From a virus: a stretch of 55,066 nucleotides of DNA. The first letter of the stretch is position 1, and every line of letters begins with the position of its first letter. The stretch is taken from positions 1 to 55,066 of IMG/VR virus record IMGVR_UViG_3300046170_000069, one strand, 5' to 3'. Positions 5,910 through 13,336 of the stretch are shown here, in pieces. The notes beneath the pieces are model-generated. The model worked only from the letters and a program-made list of their open reading frames with translations, did no database searches and was not told the origin of the DNA. Position numbers and translations under genes: made by a program.

Positions 5910-6691
5910 TGGATTTACGTCAACAACTTACGGATAGCGTAGGTAAAGGGCACCTATCTTATTCGTCTATCAAGTACGCTCTCGGAGACATGCGTCTCTG
6001 GGAGATGTACATGAGAGGGCAGTTAAGAAAAGAGTCTGATGCGCTTACGTTCGGTACGCTATACGACATGCTACTATTCGAGAGAGACAAAGCTATGGAT
6101 ACATACATTGTTCTTTCTGAAGAGAGAGTATTAGAGAAATGTTCTGACAAAACAAAAGCTTCTAAGCGACCTAAGATGACATCTGAATACAAGCTAGTCA
6201 AAGAAGACATGGCTAATCAGGCTAAAGCTAAAGGTAAAACGTTATGTTCACCTGACGATTGGAAGCAGGCTAACGACATGATCCAAAGACTGGATGATTG
6301 TGGGCTGCTTAACAGCTACCTCAAGGGTGAGTATCAGGTTGAGTTCAACGAAGACATTGATGGTATTCCAGTAAAGGGATTCCTCGACTGTCTTGGAGAT
6401 GGATTCATTACCGATAGCAAAAGCTCTCGTGGTGTCAGCAAGTTCCGTTACGATGTAAAGGGATGGAGCTATGACATTCAAGCATACATCTATACAACTG
6501 TGTTCGGAATCAAGGACTACTACTGGGTGGTTCAAGAGAAGACATACCCATATTACCCTGCTCTAGTGAAGTGTTCTGATGAGACTTTGTTTACAGGGGA
6601 GATGAAGTTCAACGAAGCTGTTGCGAACATCAAGAGGTGGTTACGTGAAGGCGTACCTACAACTACAGACTATGCGGAATTTACAGTATAA
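5909..6691 (+). CDS. RecE-like PD-(D/E)XK exonuclease
   Basis: A 260-residue nuclease of the RecE/exonuclease VIII type. LTFGTLYDMLLFE (47-59) corresponds to the family's G-x-H/L-x-H-like helix. E145, D160 (GFLD) and D169-x-K171 (ITDSKSS) form the metal-binding PD-(D/E)XK core, and Q191-A-Y follows as the Qx(8)Y-like motif. It degrades one strand of double-stranded DNA to give tails for the annealing protein encoded directly upstream. Together with the SSB-like gene downstream this makes a complete annealing-type recombination module. Confidence 0.8.
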   Translation: MDLRQQLTDSVGKGHLSYSSIKYALGDMRLWEMYMRGQLRKESDALTFGTLYDMLLFERDKAMDTYIVLSEERVLEKCSDKTKASKRPKMTSEYKLVKEDMANQAKAKGKTLCSPDDWKQANDMIQRLDDCGLLNSYLKGEYQVEFNEDIDGIPVKGFLDCLGDGFITDSKSSRGVSKFRYDVKGWSYDIQAYIYTTVFGIKDYYWVVQEKTYPYYPALVKCSDETLFTGEMKFNEAVANIKRWLREGVPTTTDYAEFTV

Positions 6692-6713
6692 ACAAAATTT
6701 AAAACACGCAATG

Positions 6714-6745
6714 ATTGTTATTAGCTTATATCTAATATATCTTTG
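6714..6745 (+). promoter_or_regulatory. Bacteroidota-type promoter
   Basis: ATTG (6714-6717) and TATCTTTG (6738-6745), spaced by 20 bases, match the host sigma consensus TTTG/TAnnTTTG with one mismatch in the upstream box. It lies in a 96-base gap and would drive the SSB-like gene with a leader of about 38 bases. Confidence 0.65.
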
Positions 6746-6787
6746 CTTTCAATTTACTTTTATTAATCTACTAAACTATATCTTAAA

Positions 6788-7090
6788 ATGAGTGAAGTAA
6801 AATATGACAGTGTCCTAGTTGGATACGCAGAAGAGCCACGTTTCAATGACGCTGGACAATTAATTAGCTGGAGTGTTCGATTCAAAGATCACGAGCTAAA
6901 GGAAATGATTGACAAGTACGCTACATCTCGTAACGAACAAGGTCAAGGTGGTAACATCTACATCACGCAGTTCATGTCTAAGAACGGCAAGCCATGCTGT
7001 AGAGTATACGATCCTAACAGCGCTGCTGCTAAGGAGAAGAGAGCTGCGAAAGCTGCTGCCACAGAACAGGCAGATGAAATGCCATTCTGA
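6788..7090 (+). CDS. SSB-like single-strand DNA-binding protein
   Basis: A 100-residue protein with a compact beta-rich first part and an Ala/Lys-rich linker. It ends in an acidic tip (EQADEMPF), the same kind of ending (DDDIPF) by which bacterial SSB recruits partner proteins. The body is shorter than a classic SSB fold and does not clearly match it. Its place after the annealase and exonuclease genes and before the primase-helicase supports a single-strand binding role. Alternative: a small replication accessory protein that has acquired an SSB-type tail. Confidence 0.55.
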   Translation: MSEVKYDSVLVGYAEEPRFNDAGQLISWSVRFKDHELKEMIDKYATSRNEQGQGGNIYITQFMSKNGKPCCRVYDPNSAAAKEKRAAKAAATEQADEMPF

Positions 7091-7097
7091 TAAGCCT

Positions 7098-7367
7098 ATG
7101 ATAAACTACATGCACGTTCGTTGCGCCTTCAAAAAAAACAAGAAGGTGCACGAGCGATGCGTGTGGATTGTAACTGTTTACAAAACTCCTGCGGATATAG
7201 TGAAGTATGATTGGAAGACAATGAATACATTGCGAAAGATGTTCTTCACTCCGAAAGCTAAGAATAAAGACATTATAATACGTGAGATACTAGAGGTCGT
7301 AGAGCTATCAAGGTCTAGTGTAACTCTAGAAGATCATAAAAAGATGTACGAAAGTAAAATTAAATAA
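7098..7367 (+). CDS. Conserved small protein of unknown function
   Basis: An 89-residue basic protein, beta strands first (MHVRCAFKKNKKVHERCVWI), then a helical half. A longer frame is open upstream to 6909, but that part lies inside the SSB-like gene; the ATG at 7098, eight bases after that stop, is the likely start. No family recognised. It sits among replication genes and is followed by a terminator-like hairpin. Confidence 0.6.
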   Translation: MINYMHVRCAFKKNKKVHERCVWIVTVYKTPADIVKYDWKTMNTLRKMFFTPKAKNKDIIIREILEVVELSRSSVTLEDHKKMYESKIK

Positions 7368-7397
7368 ACTCTTACATAGGAGCAGTTATATAAAGGT

Positions 7398-7436
7398 GCC
7401 TAAGAGGTTTCAGCAATGAACCTCTGGGCATTTTTT
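7398..7436 (+). terminator. Intrinsic terminator or attenuator
   Basis: AAGAGGTT and AACCTCT flank a 9-base loop, extended outward by GCC/GGC with small bulges, and are followed by six T's (7431-7436). It lies in the 83-base gap before the primase-helicase gene. It may partly stop transcription, attenuating replication genes. Confidence 0.65.
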
Positions 7437-7450
7437 ATCCCCAACACACA

Positions 7451-9253
7451 ATGAAAGTAACAATATTCAAAAACGTTTACGAGAAGGAGGATCCTCATCA
7501 CATACATATAAGCACAGCACTTAAGCGTGTTCAGGACGGTAAGTCATTAGACATTATCAATGAGGTTCGCAGCGGTGATAAAAAGAAGAAGCTGTCTCTT
7601 CCTGTAGTGTTGTTTAGTGGTGAGTTCTCTAGAAGATCTGATGACGCTCTGTTTGAACACAGTGGATTCATTGTTCTAGACTTTGACCACGTAGAAGTAG
7701 ACACAGTAAAGACAGCATTAAGTACTGACAACTACGTGTATGCCTGTTGGGTTTCTCCATCAGGTGACGGCATCAAAGCTTTAGTTAACATCACTAATCC
7801 TGAGAGACACAGAGATCACTTCCGTGCTTTACGTACTTACTTCCATAAGCAGTATGGTCTTGAGCTAGATGAGTCAGGCATCAACGAGTCTCGTGCTTGC
7901 TTCGAATCATACGATCCTGACATCGTAATCAAAGATGAGTACCAGAAGTTTGGTGCTTTCTCAAGTGAGTTTGCTGAAGCGCAGACTACAACAAACGAAG
8001 CTTACGAGTACACAGACTACATGAAGCTAAACCTAGCTGCACGTATGATCCGTAACGCAGACGACGGTGAGAAGCATCACATGTTAATCAAAGCATCAAA
8101 GCTTTGCGGTGGGTACATTGCAGCTGGACGTATGGAAGAAGACGAGGTTGTTAGAGTTTTATTCCGTGAGATATGCAAGCGTGATATTGACTCAGAAGAA
8201 TCAGCTAAGACTTCTATCCGTGACGGTATCGAGAAGGGAAAGGTTATGCCTATCCGTGAGGTTATCGAGAACGAGAAGGCGGCACAACGAGAAATACTAA
8301 TCAATGACGGTGATATGTCTTTTATCTCTTCTGATGACGAAGACTTCAGATGGATTGACGACTATGCCAACGGAGATATACAGGTAGGTTTAGATACTGG
8401 TGACCTAAATCTTGACGATTACTTTAGATACAAGAAAGAGTTCTTGATTATCAACGGACATAGTAACGTAGGTAAGACTACTACTGCTCTTTACCTGATC
8501 GTAAACGCAGCTATTAGGCACGACTGGAAGTGGGTGATATACTCATCAGAGAATAGAACTGCTTCCGTAAAGAAGAGCCTAATGGAGTTTGCTGTCAATA
8601 ACAAGGTTGGCAATATGACGTATGCTCAAAGAAAGAAAGCATACAAGTGGGTAGAGGATCACTTCACTGTGATCAGCAACAACCAAGTATACAGCTATGC
8701 TGACCTGCTCATCTTTATGGAAAAGATTATGAAGCAGAAACCTATTGATGCTGTCTTCATTGATCCTTACAACAGTCTAAGACTAGATATGGGCGGAAGT
8801 AACATCAGTACGCACGACTACCACTACGAAGCTGCTAGTGAGTTCCTTACTTTCAGTAATGCTAACAACGTTGCGGTGTGGTTAAACATGCATGCTGTTA
8901 CAGAAGCTCAACGTCGTAAAGGTCCTGATGGATTACCGATTGCACCTTATGCTGAGGACACAGAGGGTGGCGGAAAGTTCGTAAACAGAGCGGATTGCTT
9001 CCTTACTATTCATCGAAAGGTTCAATCACCAGACCCTAACGTCCGTAAGATGAGTGAGTTACACGTTCGTAAGGTTCGTGAGACTGAGACGGGTGGTATG
9101 CCAACGCCTCTTGACGACCCTTATCGACTGATTATGGGGATCGATCACACAGGGTTTACTTCATGGATCACTTCAAGATCACTGTTCGAACCTGTTGATA
9201 TTAAGGGAGATAAGGCTATGACAATGAATATTAATTTTTTACTTGACAAATAA
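7451..9253 (+). CDS. Primase-helicase fusion (VirE/BT4734-type N-terminus, RepA-type helicase)
   Basis: A 600-residue replication protein. The N-terminal third matches the BT4734/VirE N-terminal family common in Bacteroidota mobile elements, with SGFIVLDFDHV (71-81), CWVSPSGDGIKALV and ESRACFESYDPD, and is thought to be primase-like. The C-terminal half is a RecA-fold hexameric helicase: Walker A GHSNVGKTT near residue 336 and Walker B IDAVFIDPY near residue 433. One polypeptide could therefore prime and unwind at the fork. No DNA polymerase gene is present nearby, so it probably recruits the host replicase. Confidence 0.8.
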   Translation: MKVTIFKNVYEKEDPHHIHISTALKRVQDGKSLDIINEVRSGDKKKKLSLPVVLFSGEFSRRSDDALFEHSGFIVLDFDHVEVDTVKTALSTDNYVYACWVSPSGDGIKALVNITNPERHRDHFRALRTYFHKQYGLELDESGINESRACFESYDPDIVIKDEYQKFGAFSSEFAEAQTTTNEAYEYTDYMKLNLAARMIRNADDGEKHHMLIKASKLCGGYIAAGRMEEDEVVRVLFREICKRDIDSEESAKTSIRDGIEKGKVMPIREVIENEKAAQREILINDGDMSFISSDDEDFRWIDDYANGDIQVGLDTGDLNLDDYFRYKKEFLIINGHSNVGKTTTALYLIVNAAIRHDWKWVIYSSENRTASVKKSLMEFAVNNKVGNMTYAQRKKAYKWVEDHFTVISNNQVYSYADLLIFMEKIMKQKPIDAVFIDPYNSLRLDMGGSNISTHDYHYEAASEFLTFSNANNVAVWLNMHAVTEAQRRKGPDGLPIAPYAEDTEGGGKFVNRADCFLTIHRKVQSPDPNVRKMSELHVRKVRETETGGMPTPLDDPYRLIMGIDHTGFTSWITSRSLFEPVDIKGDKAMTMNINFLLDK

Positions 9254-9273
9254 AAATTCCTGTAGTAACTTCG
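9243..9273 (+). promoter_or_regulatory. Promoter with very short leader
   Basis: TTG (9243-9245) and TAACTTCG (9266-9273) are 20 bases apart and match the Bacteroidota consensus with one mismatch in the second box. The box ends four bases before the ATG at 9278, so the transcript would begin at or next to the start codon. Confidence 0.5.
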
Positions 9274-9277
9274 TTAT

Positions 9278-9730
9278 ATGAAGCGAAATAAGAGGAAGAG
9301 TCCTAGCAAAAGCAAAAAAAAATTAGGTAGGTATGCTAGTTCTATTGAAAAGTATTGTGCTGACCAGTTAAAAGAATCTGGGTTAGCTTTCGATTACGAG
9401 GAAACTACATTCGAACTGACTCCTAAGTTTATATTTCCACACAAGTACTTTAAGATGACAGCTAAAGGTAAAGACATGAAAGATAGAACAGGTTCTATGG
9501 TCTTGCCTATTACATACACTCCTGATTTTATGGGTAAGAAACACAATTGGATCATAGAAACCAAAGGTTATTTACCCTCTCATCACGACTTTCCAATGCG
9601 ATGGAAACTTTTTTTAAGACATTTACTTGGATTAGAAGAAGATTATATTGTATTTTTAGCAAAGAACAGAGGTCAGGTTGACCACTGCATCAAAGAAATA
9701 CAACAGTCTATCAAAGATGGAGAGATCTAA
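9278..9730 (+). CDS. PD-(D/E)XK endonuclease (T7 endonuclease I/DUF1064-like)
   Basis: A 150-residue nuclease with a Lys-rich N-terminus. The active site is visible as T-P-D83-F followed by I-I-E94-T-K96-G, the D...ExK pattern of phage Holliday-junction and structure-specific endonucleases. Length fits T7 endonuclease I (149 residues) and DUF1064 proteins. It would resolve recombination or replication branches before packaging. The predicted promoter ends four bases from its ATG. Confidence 0.75.
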   Translation: MKRNKRKSPSKSKKKLGRYASSIEKYCADQLKESGLAFDYEETTFELTPKFIFPHKYFKMTAKGKDMKDRTGSMVLPITYTPDFMGKKHNWIIETKGYLPSHHDFPMRWKLFLRHLLGLEEDYIVFLAKNRGQVDHCIKEIQQSIKDGEI

Positions 9731-9944
9731 TTTATCTTTTTACTACCATTTAGCGTGTGACAGAGCGCATACTATGCTTGATGAGCTGTACGAATCTCTG
9801 CATGACTCAGATGGAAACCCAATAATAGATCAAGAAATAGTTGACGCTTCAATCGAAGCTGTCTCTGACGTTATTCGAGAGGAACTAAACATCATTAAGT
9901 CTGCATTAGATGAGCACATTGAAAGTAAGGGAAAAGAAGCTTAA
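9717..9944 (+). CDS. Small acidic helical protein of unknown function
   Basis: A 75-residue acidic protein, likely all helical, with an N-terminal segment SFYYHLACDRAHTMLDELYE. The start at 9717 overlaps the nuclease gene by 14 bases; the frame is open to 9678 but that extension would be inside the nuclease. It overlaps the next gene by 35 bases. No family recognised. Confidence 0.6.
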   Translation: MERSNLSFYYHLACDRAHTMLDELYESLHDSDGNPIIDQEIVDASIEAVSDVIREELNIIKSALDEHIESKGKEA

Positions 9945-10488
9945 GGATTCTTGGTTCAACGGTCAAGTCTCTGAAGAGAGATGGTTACGCATTCATCCTG
10001 ATGCAATAAAGACAGACTATAAAACTGACAGGTACCGACACGTAGACTTCTGGCATGGACCAGACGAAACGTTAGGCGTAGATGTCAAAGGTAAGAAACT
10101 ACCTGAAGCTATTGCACTGGAATTCAAGAACGTAGCTGGAGAGGACGGATGGATGTGTGGGAGTGCTACTTGGATTGCAGTAGAGATTGAATCCCTTACT
10201 GGGTTCTTTAGATTCGACAGAGAAGAAGCTTTAGAGTGGTGTAAATCTAATGTAGATAACGAATATGTAAGCAGCTACAAGAAGGCATACAAGAAACTAT
10301 ACACTAGATCTAAGTGGGGTAAGAAAGATATTATTACTAGCGTAACAATACACGACCTTCAAGAGCTATCATCTTTGGTATACATTCCTTGGTCTGAGGA
10401 GGATATGGTAGAGGCAGGAGGCGCTAAGACCTCAGTAAAATATAAGCATCCAGTTACTGGAGAGTTTATGTTTTATGAACTATCTTAG
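9910..10488 (+). CDS. Putative PD-(D/E)XK-fold nuclease
   Basis: A 192-residue protein. HVDFW (D46) followed by LGVDVKGKK (D58-x-K60) and a nearby acidic ALEF (E71) resemble a restriction-nuclease-like core. The remaining motifs (GWMCGSATWIAVEI, FFRFDREEAL) fit a small alpha/beta fold. It is placed between another nuclease and the ribonucleotide reductase, so DNA metabolism is likely. It could equally be an inactive member of the fold. I recall similar uncharacterised proteins in marine phages. Confidence 0.55.
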   Translation: MSTLKVREKKLKDSWFNGQVSEERWLRIHPDAIKTDYKTDRYRHVDFWHGPDETLGVDVKGKKLPEAIALEFKNVAGEDGWMCGSATWIAVEIESLTGFFRFDREEALEWCKSNVDNEYVSSYKKAYKKLYTRSKWGKKDIITSVTIHDLQELSSLVYIPWSEEDMVEAGGAKTSVKYKHPVTGEFMFYELS

Positions 10489-10523
10489 CAACCCTTTTTT
10501 TTACAACGTATTAATTTTTAAAC

Positions 10524-12413
10524 ATGACAACACCTAAGGATATTCCTTGGGGCGAGGTCGGCTACGCTACTTATAAGCGTACCTATGCTCGTCCACTAAA
10601 GGGTCGCACAGAAGAGTGGCCTGAAACTATTGAGAGAGTAATCGAAGCGTGCAGTAAGCAGCTTGGATGTGGATTCTCTGACGCTGATAGAGACGACATC
10701 AGAGATATGATGATGGGTCTTAAAGGTACTGTTGCAGGAAGATTCCTGTGGCAACTAGGAACCAAGACAGTAGACAGACTCGGACTACCATCGCTACAGA
10801 ACTGTGCGTTTACGGTAGTAGATGAACCTGTTCGTCCGTTTACATGGGCATTCGAAATGCTTATGCTCGGAAGCGGTGTCGGTTTCAACATTCAAAGAGA
10901 GCACGTATACCAGCTACCTAAGATTAAAAGAAAGGTTAAGGTTGTACGTAGCGACGTAAACGATGCTGACTTTATTGTGCCTGACTCTAGAGAGGGATGG
11001 GTAGAGCTTCTTAAGAGGGTGCTAGAAGCGAGCTTCGTAACTGGTGAAGGGTTCACGTTCGCAACACACCTGATCCGCTCTAAGGGATCTCCTATTAAGG
11101 GGTTCGGTGGTACAGCTAGTGGACCTCAGGATCTAGTATGGGGTATGAATCAAATCAATATTGTTCTCAACTCACGCTCAGGAAAGAGGCTTCGCCCTAT
11201 CGACTGTCTAGATATTATGAACATCATTGGTAAGATTGTAGTTGCTGGTAACGTTAGACGTTCAGCTCAGATCGCACTAGGTGATCACGACGACATCGAA
11301 TACCTACGTGCTAAGCGCTGGGACTTAGGTGGTATCCCTAACTGGAGAGCTATGAGTAACAACTCTGTTATCTGCTCTGATGTAACTGAACTACCTGATG
11401 AGTTCTGGGAAGGGTACAATGGTAACGGCGAGCCTTACGGACTTATCAACCTAGACTCTTCTAGACGTATGGGTAGAACAGGTGAGGTGCAGTACCCTGA
11501 CGCTGACGTTATGGGATTCAACCCATGTGCTGAGCAGTCGCTTGCACCATACGAGACATGCTGTCTTGCTGAAATCTTTCTACCGAATATCGAAAGCTAT
11601 GACGAGCTAAAGAAAGTAGCTACACTTCTATACCGCATCAACAAGCACAGCCTTGCTATCCCTTGTTCGCTTAAGGAGACAGAGGACATCGTTCACAAAA
11701 ACATGCGCATGGGTATTGGTGTTACTGGATACCTTCAGGCTACCGAAGAGCAAAGACAATGGCTTTCAGAATGTTATACTTACCTTAGAGCTTATGATAA
11801 AGAGTACTCAGATATCTGTGGATTTCCCAGATCTATTAAACTTACGACAGTTAAGCCAAGTGGAACGCTGTCTCTTCTTGCTGGTGTTACATCAGGGGCA
11901 CATCCAGCATATGCACAACAATACATTAGACGAATTCGAATGGCAGCAGATAGTGAGCTGGTCGATGTATGCAGAAACAATGGGTATCACGTAGAATACG
12001 TTCGTAACTTCGACGGTACTGAGGATCACTCTACTGTAGTAGTGAGCTTCCCATGTAAGTTCCCTAAAGGAACGACGCTTGCAGATGACATGACAGCTGT
12101 TGATCAGCTAGAAGTAATCAAGAGACTACAAGCTGAGTGGTCAGACAATTCTGTCTCTGTAACTATCTATTACAGAAAGGAAGAACTAGACTCTATTAAA
12201 CAATGGCTTGAAGAGAACTACGTTAACGTAAAGAGTGTCAGCTTCTTACTGCATAACGATCACGGTTTTGATCAGGCCCCACTAGAGGCTATCGATAAGA
12301 AAACATACAACAAGATGTCTAAGGAGGTTACTCCCATCACATCACTGCAGTCACTGAATATGGATGACATCGAGATTCAAGACTGTGCTGGAGGTGCATG
12401 TCCTGTACGATGA
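10524..12413 (+). CDS. Adenosylcobalamin-dependent ribonucleoside-triphosphate reductase (class II)
   Basis: A 629-residue enzyme that makes dNTPs from NTPs for phage replication, using coenzyme B12 to generate the radical. Key residues are visible: C94 in LQNCAF (substrate-reducing pair), C335 and E337 in NPCAEQ (thiyl radical and catalytic acid), a conserved VKPSGTLSLLAGVTSGAHP loop, and the C-terminal redox pair C621/C626 (DCAGGACPVR). It resembles the monomeric Lactobacillus-type RTPR (about 740 residues) but is shorter. The host must supply B12. Separated by 35 bases from the preceding gene. Confidence 0.9.
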   Translation: MTTPKDIPWGEVGYATYKRTYARPLKGRTEEWPETIERVIEACSKQLGCGFSDADRDDIRDMMMGLKGTVAGRFLWQLGTKTVDRLGLPSLQNCAFTVVDEPVRPFTWAFEMLMLGSGVGFNIQREHVYQLPKIKRKVKVVRSDVNDADFIVPDSREGWVELLKRVLEASFVTGEGFTFATHLIRSKGSPIKGFGGTASGPQDLVWGMNQINIVLNSRSGKRLRPIDCLDIMNIIGKIVVAGNVRRSAQIALGDHDDIEYLRAKRWDLGGIPNWRAMSNNSVICSDVTELPDEFWEGYNGNGEPYGLINLDSSRRMGRTGEVQYPDADVMGFNPCAEQSLAPYETCCLAEIFLPNIESYDELKKVATLLYRINKHSLAIPCSLKETEDIVHKNMRMGIGVTGYLQATEEQRQWLSECYTYLRAYDKEYSDICGFPRSIKLTTVKPSGTLSLLAGVTSGAHPAYAQQYIRRIRMAADSELVDVCRNNGYHVEYVRNFDGTEDHSTVVVSFPCKFPKGTTLADDMTAVDQLEVIKRLQAEWSDNSVSVTIYYRKEELDSIKQWLEENYVNVKSVSFLLHNDHGFDQAPLEAIDKKTYNKMSKEVTPITSLQSLNMDDIEIQDCAGGACPVR

Positions 12414-12455
12414 AACCAGTTCATGACTGTTGGATAACACAATTATATTATTTAA

Positions 12456-12881
12456 ATGAAATACGTAGTAGACACACCACTAAAAGACAAACTGCTTGAA
12501 CGCAGTAAGAGAGTAGTGGACTTAACATACATCGCTCTGGATATACCAAAAGAAAACACACGTAAAGCTGGCCAAGTTCAAACGAGAGCAGCTATCGGTG
12601 TTGCATTGTTTGAGTATGTTTCTGATGTTGTGGCTGGTAAAGCCTTAGGTAGGGATCGCACAACGGTTCTCCATCATAATCAGAATCACGAGGCAAACCT
12701 TGAGCAATGGAATGGGTACAAGGAGAAGTACGATGTAGCAAAGTCTATAGCCGATCACGAGCTCAGTAACGTAGCGTTAGAGAGGCGTGTACAGATTATA
12801 GACAAGCACATAAAGATGCTGCAGGAAAAGATAGACTCCCTCGAAATTGAGAGAGCCGATCTATTTTCCAAAATGGATTAG
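12456..12881 (+). CDS. DnaA domain IV-like protein with coiled-coil tail
   Basis: A 141-residue protein. Residues 61-75 (GKALGRDRTTVLHHN) match the DnaA signature for recognising DnaA boxes, normally G-x-x-FGGRDHTTVLHA. The AAA+ ATPase part is missing. A Lys/Glu-rich coiled coil (about 105-141) follows. It may bind the phage origin, recruit the replication machinery or compete with host DnaA. It is the last early gene; the operon terminator begins four bases after its stop. Confidence 0.75.
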   Translation: MKYVVDTPLKDKLLERSKRVVDLTYIALDIPKENTRKAGQVQTRAAIGVALFEYVSDVVAGKALGRDRTTVLHHNQNHEANLEQWNGYKEKYDVAKSIADHELSNVALERRVQIIDKHIKMLQEKIDSLEIERADLFSKMD

Positions 12882-12884
12882 GAG

Positions 12885-12907
12885 AAAGGGGCTTAGGCCC
12901 CTTTTTT
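12885..12907 (+). terminator. Intrinsic terminator at the junction of the two arms
   Basis: AAAGGGGC (12885-12892) and GCCCCTTT (12897-12904) form an 8-bp stem with loop TTAG, followed by a T run (12902-12907). It ends early rightward transcription. The stop codon of the converging holin gene lies within the hairpin (12893-12895). A 28-base block around it (12884-12911) recurs exactly, in inverse orientation, at 31221-31248. Confidence 0.9.
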
Positions 12908-13336
12908 ATTCTTCTCTATTGTTCTACCAGCAAAGTATGCACCAAATGCAGTAAGCATAAGTAGCTCTAATAGAGATACATACGAGTCCTTTACATTGAA
13001 TGGTACGTTATCCATACTGTCGATGAACATAGTAATCATAAACATTGCCATAAGACAGATTAAAGTAACAGGACGAATAAGCTTAGCCAGCTTTACATCG
13101 CTACCCATATCAGCCTTCCAACGCTCAGTTACATTCTCTTGGAATCTAACCTCAGCATCAATCTGCTGTTGAGCATCCGCTGAGTCTACCTTAGGGTCCT
13201 TGTCAATTAGATTCTTAACTACACCTAGACCTCCGCTGTCAGGGAGTAAGTCCCCAACAACATCAAGTACCTGTGGTGCTTTGTTTGCTAACCAAGATCC
13301 TAGCTTGGTGTCTTTGATTTTTTTCTTTTCGCTCAT
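12893..13336 (-). CDS. Holin of the three-TM (GTA holin) type
   Basis: A 147-residue membrane protein. After a soluble N-terminal half comes RWKADMGSD...LAKLIRP, the motif before the first membrane helix in the GTA-type holin family. Two hydrophobic segments follow (about 87-107 and 119-138) and a Lys-rich C-terminus. Holins form inner-membrane holes that time lysis. It is the last gene of the late arm. Its stop lies inside the bidirectional hairpin at the arm junction, and its start overlaps the preceding gene by four bases. Confidence 0.8.
   Translation of the reverse strand: MSEKKKIKDTKLGSWLANKAPQVLDVVGDLLPDSGGLGVVKNLIDKDPKVDSADAQQQIDAEVRFQENVTERWKADMGSDVKLAKLIRPVTLICLMAMFMITMFIDSMDNVPFNVKDSYVSLLELLMLTAFGAYFAGRTIEKNKKGA

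Noticed and set aside
11653-11994. Open frame of 113 codons inside the ribonucleotide reductase gene
   Set aside because: Alternate-frame shadow of conserved active-site coding sequence.
12410-12499. 29-codon frame starting in the ATGA of the ribonucleotide reductase stop
   Set aside because: It runs 44 bases into the DnaA-like gene and has no recognisable content, so the coupling is probably fortuitous.
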